The position numbers were made by a program, and so were the translations under genes. From assembly GCA_964428355.1 (NCBI GenBank), contig CAYRYU010000172.1, positions 1-8,331 of the forward strand: 8,331 nucleotides of DNA. Reading direction: 5' to 3'. A model generated the notes under the pieces. That model was not told where the DNA came from. It searched no databases and saw only the letters and a program-made list of their open reading frames with translations. Shown one piece after another: positions 1 to 6,894 of the stretch; within the stretch, counting starts at the first letter, position 1, and each line of letters opens with the position of its first letter. This DNA comes from CAYRYU01 sp964428355. Lineage in GTDB: Bacteria > Muiribacteriota > Ozemobacteria > Ozemobacterales > Ozemobacteraceae.

Positions 1-68
1 TGACCGGCCCCGGTTCCTGGGACGACGACGCCTCCGCCCTCTTCCTCGGCCCTTCCCCCAAACCCTGA
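1..68 (+). CDS. Possible C-terminal end of an upstream gene (partial)
   Basis: One plus-strand frame (codons starting at position 3) is open from the window edge to a TGA at 66-68 and reads as a short tail ending in SALFLGPSPKP. GC-rich third positions resemble the genes downstream, and the next gene has its own promoter after the stop, so this is plausibly the end of a gene in the same direction. Only 21 residues are visible, no domain can be recognised, and the open frame could be chance. Confidence 0.3.
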   Translation, partial: TGPGSWDDDASALFLGPSPKP

Positions 69-139
69 CCGAGCTTCGGCGATCTTCCCCAGATGGGTAC
101 AAGGCCGGGATAACCTTCGGGAAACGATCCCACAAATTC

Positions 140-168
140 TTGACAAGGCTCCCGGGGCCAACTACTCT
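140..168 (+). promoter_or_regulatory. Sigma70-type promoter for the lipoprotein operon
   Basis: A perfect -35 box TTGACA (140-145) is followed by a 17-bp spacer and a -10 box TACTCT (163-168; 3 of 6 consensus bases, including the leading TA and final T). Transcription would start near 175, giving a leader of about 23 nt before the ATG at 198. It lies in the only real gap upstream of the three-gene block, so it probably drives all three genes. The weak -10 suggests moderate strength or help from an activator. Confidence 0.6.
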
Positions 169-188
169 TTGTACGGCTTCAGCCTTCC

Positions 189-194
189 GGAGGG
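189..194 (+). promoter_or_regulatory. Ribosome binding site of the lipoprotein gene
   Basis: GGAGGG lies 3 nt before the ATG at 198 and supports that start, which also gives a well-formed lipoprotein signal peptide. Confidence 0.6.
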
Positions 195-197
195 AAC

Positions 198-2204
198 ATG
201 AAAAGACTTTCCGCATTCGTAATCATTGGAATTTTCGCGCTCAGTTTGTCCGCCCTTTTTTCCGGGTGCTCGCTAAGACCTGATGCCGCAGGCCCTGACC
301 TCGCATCTCCGGTTTTGGAGCCCGTCCCGACGGCAGGCACATCCAACTCCGCGCAGGTGACCTTTCGGATCTCGGTGCCTCAGGGTCTGGCCCCCAACGC
401 ATCGGTGACCCCGGTCATCCTGCCCCTGGAAACTGCCACACCGTCTCCAACGGTCAAGTTCATGATCACAACCGTCAATTTCGGGAATTCCGATTCCCAC
501 TCGACAACCCTCCAGAAAACCGTGGAGGTGGTGGGCGGAACCGCCACCGCAACCTTCGACTCACTGCCGGTCACGACCGTCGTCGGCGAGGTCGAGATCT
601 TCAACGGAAAATACCTCGGGTTCACGAAATTCCGCGGGGCACGCGACCTGGTAAACGGTCTGAACGAGTTGACGGTCGAGCCCAAAGAGAGCGCCACCCT
701 GATCGACCTCGTCGCAGCCACCATCCTGCGCCTGGTGGGGGATTCCGGCGATTTTGCCACCCTCAACGCAAGCCTTTCCGAGCGGCTGACAAACCTGTTC
801 GCCGATGTCGATCTGGGCGCAACCACCCGCTATGACACCGCAGTTTCCTCATACCGTGACTCCGCCACGAATACCGCGAAGCTCGGGATCGTGATTTCCC
901 CCCCGGGCGCGGGGACCGTCCAGGTCACCCCCGATGCGACCACCACCCGAGTATCGAAAGGCACGGCTCTGACTTTGAAATTGGTTCCGAATGCCCCCTT
1001 TCTCATTCGCGGCTTCAAGGAGGCCGCGCCCCTCCTCAAGGAAGGAAAGGACACCTATTCCTACTCACTCGACCAGACCGCCACCCTGACCGCGCTGTTC
1101 GAGGAACCCGCCCCCACCCGGCAGTGGGAGGAAAAGCTCAACATCGGCGGGGTCACCCACATCCTGTTCGACGGTTCTTCCTCCGTCGTTCTGGCGGGCG
1201 GAACGAACTCCAACTCCGCGCCTTCATTCCCTTCGCAGGGATCCCAGGACGCATTCCTCGGATGGCTGACCGCGGCCAACGGGAGTTTCTCCTCAGGAAT
1301 CCGGCTCGGCAAAACCCTGAACGACACATTCGATTCGGGAGTCTGGGTGAACGGCCATTACTACGGCGGCTACTCGTACGACACCGGCACCTCCCACACC
1401 CAGGGATATGGGGCTATCTGCCGGCTCGACGGCGGGGGGGTCCTTTCGGAGATTTACCAGGGCGGCCCCGACGCACGCATATACATCATGATTTCCGCCG
1501 GAACAAACCTCTATGCGGCCCTGGGAAATCCGGGACGCCTCCTCAAAATGGACCTCAACGGAACCGTGGCATGGTCCAAGGAGCGGGATACCGTATCGAT
1601 CAGAGGCCTCGCGGTAGATTCCTCTGGGAATCTCTTCGCGGCGGAATTCCCCGCTGGGGGACCGGCTGCGCTTGTAAAATACTCCCCGGGCGGCGTCGAG
1701 ATGTGGCGCAAGACTCTGGCCGACACGGCAGGCGAAGTGTATCCGCTCGCCATCGACTCCCTGGGGAATGTCGTCGTTGCCTGCCGGGTCCAACGTCCCA
1801 GGCCTCAATGGTCGGACTGGTACATCCAGGTCGCCAAGTATGACACGAACGGAACCCAGCTCTGGGTAGAGAATTCCGCGATGTGCCACGGCAGCGATAA
1901 CACCAGCGAAGTCAAGAACCTGGCCATCGATTCGGAAGGCAACATCTACGCAGGCGGCTATGGCCCGTTCAAGATGGGCGTGCTGCCACCTTTCGTCTCC
2001 GGGATCAACGCGATCTTCGTCATGAAATTCAACTCTGACGGGCGGCGCCTCTGGACCATGGACACCCTGACGGAGGACTATTCCAAAGAATACACCGGGG
2101 GTTTCGTTACGCTCGATCCCTCCGACAACCTCTACGTCGGAGGAGACTACCGGGATTCGACAAACCAATCCTGGACCGCCCGCGCAATGAGATTCAACAA
2201 GTAG
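198..2204 (+). CDS. Surface/periplasmic lipoprotein with InlB-like B-repeat and seven-bladed beta-propeller
   Basis: 668 aa. The N-terminus is a lipoprotein signal: MKR, a hydrophobic core (about 6-21), then LFSGC with the lipidated Cys at 24. Residues 50-160 look like a beta-rich Ig-like domain, followed by a helical stretch (165-204). Residues 232-303 match the pattern of the divergent InlB B-repeat: GAGTVQVTP, a KGTALTLKLVPNAPF core and TATLTALFEEP at the end. Residues 315-668 carry seven degenerate blade motifs of the form aaxDxxGNlYagG, at about 321, 381, 430, 471, 517, 575 and 637. The last four are the clearest, each preceded by a strand such as KYDTNGTQLWVEN. This is the style of SBBP/PQQ/NHL-like propellers. 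No catalytic residues are evident, so I infer a binding or scaffold role at the envelope. It is first in a three-gene operon, 4 nt before the dNTPase gene. The ligand is unknown, and the propeller type cannot be fixed by eye. Confidence 0.85.
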   Translation: MKRLSAFVIIGIFALSLSALFSGCSLRPDAAGPDLASPVLEPVPTAGTSNSAQVTFRISVPQGLAPNASVTPVILPLETATPSPTVKFMITTVNFGNSDSHSTTLQKTVEVVGGTATATFDSLPVTTVVGEVEIFNGKYLGFTKFRGARDLVNGLNELTVEPKESATLIDLVAATILRLVGDSGDFATLNASLSERLTNLFADVDLGATTRYDTAVSSYRDSATNTAKLGIVISPPGAGTVQVTPDATTTRVSKGTALTLKLVPNAPFLIRGFKEAAPLLKEGKDTYSYSLDQTATLTALFEEPAPTRQWEEKLNIGGVTHILFDGSSSVVLAGGTNSNSAPSFPSQGSQDAFLGWLTAANGSFSSGIRLGKTLNDTFDSGVWVNGHYYGGYSYDTGTSHTQGYGAICRLDGGGVLSEIYQGGPDARIYIMISAGTNLYAALGNPGRLLKMDLNGTVAWSKERDTVSIRGLAVDSSGNLFAAEFPAGGPAALVKYSPGGVEMWRKTLADTAGEVYPLAIDSLGNVVVACRVQRPRPQWSDWYIQVAKYDTNGTQLWVENSAMCHGSDNTSEVKNLAIDSEGNIYAGGYGPFKMGVLPPFVSGINAIFVMKFNSDGRRLWTMDTLTEDYSKEYTGGFVTLDPSDNLYVGGDYRDSTNQSWTARAMRFNK

Positions 2205-2208
2205 GAGC

Positions 2209-3333
2209 ATGTCCGTTTCGAACGCAATTTCCGGGAAGATCCGCGAGCGCGCGGTTCCCCGCGAGGAGGACGTGCGGGGGCCGTTTCTGCGCGACCAGAC
2301 CGCGATCATCCATTCCCTTCCCTTCCGGAGGCTCAAGCACAAGACCCAGGTCTTCTTCGCCCCCGAGAACGATCACATCTGCACCCGCATCGAGCACGTC
2401 CTGCACGTCGCAACGATCGCGGTCACGATCGTCCGGGGGCTCAACCGGTCAGGCTGGAATCTCGACGAGGAGCTTGCCTTCGCGATCGGAATAGGACACG
2501 ACCTCGGCCACGCCCCCTTCGGACACTCCGGCGAATCGGCCCTCACCGAGCTCCTGAAACCATTCGGGGGGGCCTTTTTCCACGAGATCAACGGGCTCAG
2601 GGTCGTCGACCTGCTCGCCAACGACGGACAGGGGCTGAACCTCACTTTCGGAGTCCGAGACGGAATCGTCTGCCACAACGGGGAACGGTTCGAGCAAACC
2701 CTGGATCCCGCCCCGGCCCCCAACGATCTTTCGAGGATCCGAAACCGCGACTGCACCCCTTCGACCATCGAGGGTTGCATCGTGCGCTTCTCAGACAAGA
2801 TCGCCTACCTCGGTCGCGACATCGAGGACGGAATGGAGGCAGGCCTGATCCGCGACGAGGAGATTCCCGATAAGATCAGGCGCGAACTGGGAAGGCGGAA
2901 CGGCGAGATAATACATGCCCTTGTCCTCGATCTGATCGAGAGTTCCCGCGCCACCGGCCGGATCGGACTTTCGGAGGCCCGTTTCGATGTCATGAAAGAT
3001 CTGAAACAGTTCAACTACGAAAGGATCTACTTCCACCCCAAACTCAAGGAGTATGCGAAGTTCTCCTCCCGCATCCTCCGCGCCCTGTTCGAGCATCTCA
3101 TGGCACTCCTCTCTGACGCCGGCGGAGACGAGGAACGGCTCTGCGTCGCAGCCCTGCCGCTCGACGAAGGATTCGGGAAATTCCTGCGCAAGATGCGCTC
3201 CACCTACGATACCCTCCGCACTCCCGCTCACCAGAAGGTCCTCGACTACATCTCGGGAATGACGGATTCCTTCGCGTTGAACTGCTTCAGGCAGATCACC
3301 ATCCCTCCCCCGATCAGATTCCCCGGAGCATAG
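2209..3333 (+). CDS. dgt: HD-domain deoxynucleoside triphosphate triphosphohydrolase (dGTPase family)
   Basis: 374 aa, cytoplasmic. The family cleaves dGTP or other dNTPs to the deoxynucleoside and triphosphate. The fingerprint is clear: RGPFLRDQTAIIHSLPFRRL (23-42) corresponds to the family's R-x-PFxRDxxxIIHSxxFRRL, followed by KHKTQVF. The HD metal site is TRIEH (H63), GHDLGH (H97, D98) and FSDKIAY (D196). GHAPFGHSGE (100-109) and FFHE (H125) are further family-typical motifs, and YISGMTDSFA (347-356) is the usual C-terminal block. Length fits the shorter, non-Escherichia-type members. The ATG is 4 nt after the lipoprotein stop, with AGGAG (2203-2207) overlapping that stop only 1 nt away, so re-initiation is likely. 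A GTG at 2272 behind AGGAGG is an alternative start, but it would remove residues before the conserved core. The symbol rests on family membership; substrate preference is unknown. Confidence 0.92.
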   Translation: MSVSNAISGKIRERAVPREEDVRGPFLRDQTAIIHSLPFRRLKHKTQVFFAPENDHICTRIEHVLHVATIAVTIVRGLNRSGWNLDEELAFAIGIGHDLGHAPFGHSGESALTELLKPFGGAFFHEINGLRVVDLLANDGQGLNLTFGVRDGIVCHNGERFEQTLDPAPAPNDLSRIRNRDCTPSTIEGCIVRFSDKIAYLGRDIEDGMEAGLIRDEEIPDKIRRELGRRNGEIIHALVLDLIESSRATGRIGLSEARFDVMKDLKQFNYERIYFHPKLKEYAKFSSRILRALFEHLMALLSDAGGDEERLCVAALPLDEGFGKFLRKMRSTYDTLRTPAHQKVLDYISGMTDSFALNCFRQITIPPPIRFPGA

Positions 3334-3336
3334 GAG
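3332..3336 (+). promoter_or_regulatory. Ribosome binding site of the third operon gene
   Basis: AGGAG overlaps the dNTPase stop codon and sits 9 nt before the ATG at 3346, supporting that start. Confidence 0.5.
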
Positions 3337-3345
3337 TCGGAAACG

Positions 3346-3999
3346 ATGACCGGAAGACGAGGCGGATGCCTCCTGAGAGCGATCCTTGCAACACTTTTTC
3401 TCGCGGCCCTGGGCGGGGGAACAGCATACCTCGTCTACTCCCAGATGGTCGGCATGGCGCGTGACGGAACGGCCACATCCTTCGAAACCGTCGTTGGGGC
3501 GGTCGTCACCGACAACCTTCCCCCCCAGGAAACCGGGGCCACCCTAGGCGCGATCGCGTCGATCGCCGCCCGCATCCGGAGCGGAGAGATCGCCTCGGAC
3601 CCGAAGTTCACTCCCGGTGATATCTTCCTCAGGAGCCCCGTCCTTCCGGCAATCATCGCTGCGGCATTCGAGAAGCGCTTCCTCAGGACGGCCGAAATGG
3701 CCGAGCCAAACCGCCAGAAAGCGCGAATGAACATCTCCCGATTCGTACATGGAATCCTCTCCAGGACAATCCAACCCGAGGAGGTCGATGCGATCCTTGC
3801 CCCCCTCGTGGAAAAGGCTCTTGCCCGACAGAAGGAAATCCGGCGTCTCAAGCACAAGATTTCCCCCCAGGAAGCGGCCGGCTTTGTCGCCACCGTCGAA
3901 AGGGTGGTCGCCGAATCGGGTATTCCCGAACAGGAGTTCCTCTTCGACCTCCCCGCCGAGCTGGAAAAGCTCCTGGCCCCCCCAGCAGCGGCCCAATAA
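3346..3999 (+). CDS. Single-pass membrane-anchored protein of unknown function
   Basis: 217 aa; I do not recognise a family. Residues 3-11 hold basic residues (RRGG..LLR), followed by one hydrophobic segment at about 9-31 that would act as an uncleaved signal anchor, or a signal peptide with no clear cleavage site. The rest should be extracytoplasmic and mostly helical. Residues 42-80 (TSFETVVGAVVT...GATLGAIASIAARIRSG) and 95-215 are amphipathic, with a basic helix at 157-171 (KALARQKEIRRLKHKIS) and a low-complexity APPAAAQ tail. No Cys pair, catalytic motif or repeat is visible. It follows the dNTPase gene by 12 nt with its own Shine-Dalgarno, so it belongs to the operon. With the lipoprotein it may form an envelope component, which is inference. 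Codon use matches its neighbours, supporting a real gene. Confidence 0.75.
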   Translation: MTGRRGGCLLRAILATLFLAALGGGTAYLVYSQMVGMARDGTATSFETVVGAVVTDNLPPQETGATLGAIASIAARIRSGEIASDPKFTPGDIFLRSPVLPAIIAAAFEKRFLRTAEMAEPNRQKARMNISRFVHGILSRTIQPEEVDAILAPLVEKALARQKEIRRLKHKISPQEAAGFVATVERVVAESGIPEQEFLFDLPAELEKLLAPPAAAQ

Positions 4000-4051
4000 C
4001 CGGTTTCCCCCCCATCCTTTCCGACCCCCTTTCCGTTTGCGGGAATACCGG
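4000..4051. terminator. Weak candidate bidirectional terminator between convergent genes
   Basis: The 88 nt between the convergent stops at 3999 and 4088 hold a small hairpin, TTTCCG (4030-4035), loop TTTG, CGGGAA (4040-4045; 6 bp with one wobble). An outer inverted repeat, CCGGT (4000-4004) and ACCGG (4047-4051), encloses it. No proper T-tract follows on either strand, so intrinsic termination is doubtful. It is listed because position and symmetry fit and no better candidate exists here. Confidence 0.25.
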
Positions 4052-4087
4052 GTTTCGTCGCATCCAGGGCCTCTGAGGGGTCAGGTT

Positions 4088-4663
4088 TCAGGGGTCGACG
4101 GGATCCTCCAGGGTCTTCCAGATGAGGTCGACGACCTGGAACAGGTTGAGCTCGGACGTGTCGATCTCCCGACCAAGGTCTCCGGAAATGGCTTCAGTCC
4201 TGAAAATGGCGTCGTATTCCCGCCAGGCTTCGAGCTCACCCTCGAAATCGCTCCAGGGCCGGCTGGGACTGCGAAGGCGGATCCGTTTCTTAACCGCTTC
4301 CTCGCGGCAGGATAGCCGGTAAACCAACACCGGGGAGGAAACCTCCCCGAGATTCCGGCATAGCGCCTGCATCGCCGAAACCCAAGGGATCACACCGGCC
4401 ACCACGAAATCCCTGCAACCTCGCCCTGAGTGGAATTCCATAAGGCATCTGGCCGCACCGAAAGCCTCGTCATCAGCCAGGTCGGGGGCCGAATGGCGCG
4501 AAAGGCCGGCTTCCACCGCACGGATTCCGGCTCCCCTGACCTGCGGCCGGATGTCCCCGACGTTGTCCAGATCGACCATGACCGAGCGCTGGAAGCGCTG
4601 GGCAAGGATGACTGCCGTCTGGGTCTTTCCAACCGAGGGAGGACCGTTCAGCACGACGATCAT
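4088..4663 (-). CDS. Small P-loop kinase-like NTPase
   Basis: 191 aa, cytoplasmic. MIVVLNGPPSVGKT carries a Walker A at 7-14 (K13, T14) right at the N-terminus. VDLDNV (D31, D33) sits where small kinases place the acidic substrate or Mg residues. DFVVAGVIP (85-93) resembles the second core strand. YRLSCREEAVKKRIRLRSPSR (R127, R129, R131, R135) resembles the Arg-rich lid of AAA_33, chloramphenicol-phosphotransferase-like and shikimate-kinase-like phosphotransferases. The end IDTSELNLFQVVDLIWKTL matches the closing strand-helix of that fold. Size fits a stand-alone kinase. Its ATG overlaps the upstream gene's stop as ATGA, so the two are translationally coupled and probably work together. The purine run GGGGGGGAA, 5 nt upstream, probably serves as ribosome binding site. 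The substrate cannot be deduced. A zeta-toxin-type activity is possible, but no partner antitoxin is seen. Confidence 0.8.
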   Translation of the reverse strand: MIVVLNGPPSVGKTQTAVILAQRFQRSVMVDLDNVGDIRPQVRGAGIRAVEAGLSRHSAPDLADDEAFGAARCLMEFHSGRGCRDFVVAGVIPWVSAMQALCRNLGEVSSPVLVYRLSCREEAVKKRIRLRSPSRPWSDFEGELEAWREYDAIFRTEAISGDLGREIDTSELNLFQVVDLIWKTLEDPVDP

Positions 4664-6809
4664 ACGGATTCCCCCCCAACTCCTGTTTCCCGCATCAGGC
4701 GGTTCTTCTCGCGGGTGATGATACCCTTCAGGTCGTAGTCGGTCATCCCGGCCGGTTTCATGACCGCCCGCATGACCGCTATCTCTTCATCCGAGATCAC
4801 CCCGTCGGCGAGCGCCATGGAGACCATCTGGCCCAACACTTCCCTTACCAGTGCGGGTTTCCGCGGGACCCCGGGGAACGCTTCCCCAGCTCTCGCGGCG
4901 GCGAGGATCTCCTTCTGCTTTGACTCGGGAATCCCGTTCTTTGCCCACATCTTGCGCAAGAGATCCTGCTCCTTCTCTCCGAGGTTTCCATCGGCTCCCA
5001 TGACCGCCGCCACCCATCGCATCGAATCGGCCGGAGACCATGCGCCCGGCTCGTCCCCGGCCGCGGGAGAATGGGATTCCCGGGCGGCCCGGTCGCGGCC
5101 CGAAACCCGATTTCCAACCGAAACCAGCATCGGATCGTCAGGCCTGGCGAGCCTTTCGAGGACCCNNNNNNNNNNNNNNNNNNNNNNNNNNNNNNNNNNN
5201 NNNNNNNNNNNNNNNNNNNNNNNNNNNNNNNNNNNNNNNNNNNNNNNNNNNNNNNNNNNNNNNNNTTTCCAACCGAAACCAGCATCGGATCGTCAGGCCT
5301 GGCGAGCCTTTCGAGGACCCAGACTTTCGACCCGTCGTTCAGTGTGGCGTTGCAATAGGGGCAAACGATCTCGCTCCCCGAGGCCTCGGGAGCGCCGCAG
5401 TTCGGACAGTGGGCACTGGAGAGTGACGTTTTCAGGTCCGTCTGCGCCCCGTGCTTCCTGCGGAAAACCAGGATCTCGTGGTGGTTCTTCGGATGGCCAC
5501 CCCGTGACAGGACCTTCCCGGAACGGTCGATCTCGCAGGCTTTCCCGCTCCACCGGATTTCGACCAGCAAACGGTCCCCGGAATCCCCTGGAACGACCGC
5601 CCGAAGCCGGGAGGAACCCACCGCGCACGATGTGAAAAAGAAACGCCTGCCATCAGGGTTCTGGGAATTCCCATTCGCCATTGCCTCGAGAAACGAGGGA
5701 GCCGCGAACTTCCTGAGCGGATCCTCCGATCCCGACCTTTCGGCCTGCCGCAAACGCCAGAAAACGACCGAGGCGAGATCTTCCACCTGCTGAACGGACA
5801 ACCCGGGATCCTCCGTCTGGAAATCGGAGTATCCGGGAATGGCTGAGGGATCGGTCACGATCCACTCGCATGCCTGTGTGATCTCGGACAGCACCCAGTC
5901 ATACTCACCTGAACGGAGGAAGGATTGGCATGCGGGGCAGGTTGCCACCCTGCCGACCTCCAGGAACGCCCCGCAGTTGGGGCACTTGCCCTCTATCAGC
6001 CCAGGTTTTGCCGCGGTTTTGGCCCCGGGACGACGGACGAACGACCAGACCTCGGTGAAAGCCTCGGGCAGGGTCGAACCATCGAGCCGCCTACCGTTCT
6101 CGAGCGAAACACGGTAGTTGACCGCGGTCGCCGTGAACTTCACGTGAACCGTGTCGAAGTGCGGATCCGAATCGAACTGGATGATGTCCGCCCCGTCTAT
6201 CCTCAGACCTTCCATCAGGTCGCGGACTCCTTCATCCCTCATTCCCGAGATCTGGAGCAGGAACCGCTCGTAGAGACCATCCGACATGAACTGCTGCGCC
6301 TTCCCGAGATCCTGGTCGGACCACCCCTTCTGGATCCTCGTGAAGGCATTCTTCACCCGGGCAAGAAACGGCGGGGCGTTCCATTGGGGATCGCGCTCCT
6401 TCAGCTTTGCAAGGACCGACTGGAGGTTCTTCTGTTTCTTCAGCTTCACGTCCCGGCCGAATGAGGGCGGGACCTCCCGGTGGAAATCCATGTGGTCGCG
6501 CTGATAATTCTTGATGACGTGAAGAACCACGATGATGGCGATGATTCCGAAAACGCTGAGCAGGTCGAGGGCTCCCCCACCCCTGCCCCGCGACGAACGG
6601 CCGCGGCTTCTCGAGGAGGAGGAACTCCGCGAGGAACTGTGGGAGGAGGACCGGCTTCGCGAGGAGGAGGAGCTCGAGTAGCTGTGGCCGCCCCCGGCCC
6701 GCGCCTCGACCTCGCAAGGGAATTGATGAAGAAGAACCAGCGCAAGAAGAACCGCCCCGAGAACCGGGCCGGAACCCGCCAGGGCTCTCTTCCAGAACTG
6801 CGATTTCAT
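4660..6809 (-). CDS. Membrane protein: Tim44-like, two zinc ribbons, TerB-like domain (split by a false assembly gap)
   Basis: Collapsing the duplicated gap flanks gives one frame of 664 aa. From the N-terminus: signal peptide 1-38 (core at 15-28, end ARA); Gly and Ser/Arg-rich linker 39-79; TM segment about 80-99, followed by basic residues, so the remainder is likely cytoplasmic; Tim44-like domain about 143-261 (FTRIQKGWSDQDL, FMSDGLYERF); zinc ribbon 1 (C276, C279, C291, C294); a region at 303-450 resembling a second Tim44/NTF2-like domain (VVFWRLRQAERSG, FAAPSFLEAM); zinc ribbon 2 (C468, C471, C483, C486); TerB-like helical domain 540-655 with two acidic motifs (GADGNLGEKE, LADGVISDEE). 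Bacterial Tim44-like proteins are membrane-associated, and TerB domains are linked to tellurite and stress responses. The exact role is unknown. The ATG at 6809 is chosen over an in-frame TTG at 6857 because it gives a good signal peptide, has GAGG 4 nt upstream, and the TTG overlaps the promoter. Confidence 0.85.
5111..5320. other. Scaffold gap (100 N, 5166-5265) flanked by an identical 55-bp duplicate
   Basis: The 55 bases ending at the gap (5111-5165) are identical to the 55 bases starting after it (5266-5320), both beginning TTTCCAACCG and ending CGAGGACCC. This is the signature of two contig ends that share a k-mer overlap but were joined with a fixed N spacer. Removing one copy plus the Ns deletes 155 bases and puts the minus-strand reading frames on both sides into register, with no stop at the join. 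Confidence 0.9.
6576..6695 (-). repeat. Low-complexity Ser/Arg-rich coding repeat
   Basis: On the plus strand this is an imperfect run of GAGGAGGA-type units, encoding on the minus strand a Gly, Ser and Arg linker (residues about 39-78 of the Tim44-like protein) between the signal peptide and the TM segment. Similar Gly/Ser-rich linkers after the signal are common in bacterial Tim44-like proteins. The repetitive DNA could change length by slippage. Confidence 0.7.
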
Positions 6810-6856
6810 CCGACCTCGACAAACTGGTTTCCAGATACACAGAAAGGACCTTTCCA

Positions 6857-6885
6857 ATGATACCCGCAGAACCCCCCCGTGAAAA
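6857..6885 (-). promoter_or_regulatory. Promoter for the Tim44-TerB / kinase operon
   Basis: Read on the minus strand: -35 TTTTCA (6885-6880; 4 of 6), 17-bp spacer (6879-6863), -10 TATCAT (6862-6857; 5 of 6). Transcription would start near 6850, giving a leader of about 40 nt to the ATG at 6809. The spacer contains a G7 run, and the -35 lies in the loop of a C7/G9 inverted repeat, which could make activity sensitive to tract length. Confidence 0.5.
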
Positions 6886-6894
6886 GGGGGGGGG
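6872..6894. repeat. C7/G9 inverted repeat
   Basis: Seven C (6872-6878), a 7-nt loop GTGAAAA, then nine G (6886-6894) form a perfect 7-bp GC stem. It overlaps the minus-strand promoter. Both runs are prone to sequencing and replication slippage, so the exact lengths may not be reliable. Confidence 0.75.

Noticed and set aside
1293..2342. Minus-strand open frame of 349 codons opposite the lipoprotein gene
   Set aside because: Shadow of the propeller-coding strand, which shows repeat motifs; the antisense frame also crosses into the dNTPase gene and has no recognisable domain.
2332..3859. Shared 13-mer CTCAAGCACAAGA in the dNTPase gene (2332-2344) and the third operon gene (3847-3859), both encoding RRLKHK
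   Set aside because: Flanking protein and DNA do not align; in the dNTPase it is a family motif, so the match is most likely coincidence.
4122..4738. Plus-strand open frames opposite the kinase gene
   Set aside because: Antisense shadows of the kinase frame, which has a clear Walker A and closing motif; no domain on the plus strand.
4660..5130. A separate TerB protein gene starting at the ATG at 5130
   Set aside because: That Met (MLVSVG) lies inside the duplicated 55-bp flank and is the same internal Met at residue 509 of the long protein; the separation is caused by the assembly gap.
5111..5320. True tandem direct repeat, CRISPR unit or insertion target-site duplication at the N gap
   Set aside because: The copies end exactly at the Ns and restore a reading frame when merged, which fits an assembly overlap and not a biological repeat.
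6810..6857. TTG start at 6857 for the Tim44-TerB protein
   Set aside because: It would add 16 residues with W, C and R before the signal peptide, overlaps the predicted -10 box and has no good ribosome binding site; the ATG at 6809 gives a normal signal peptide.
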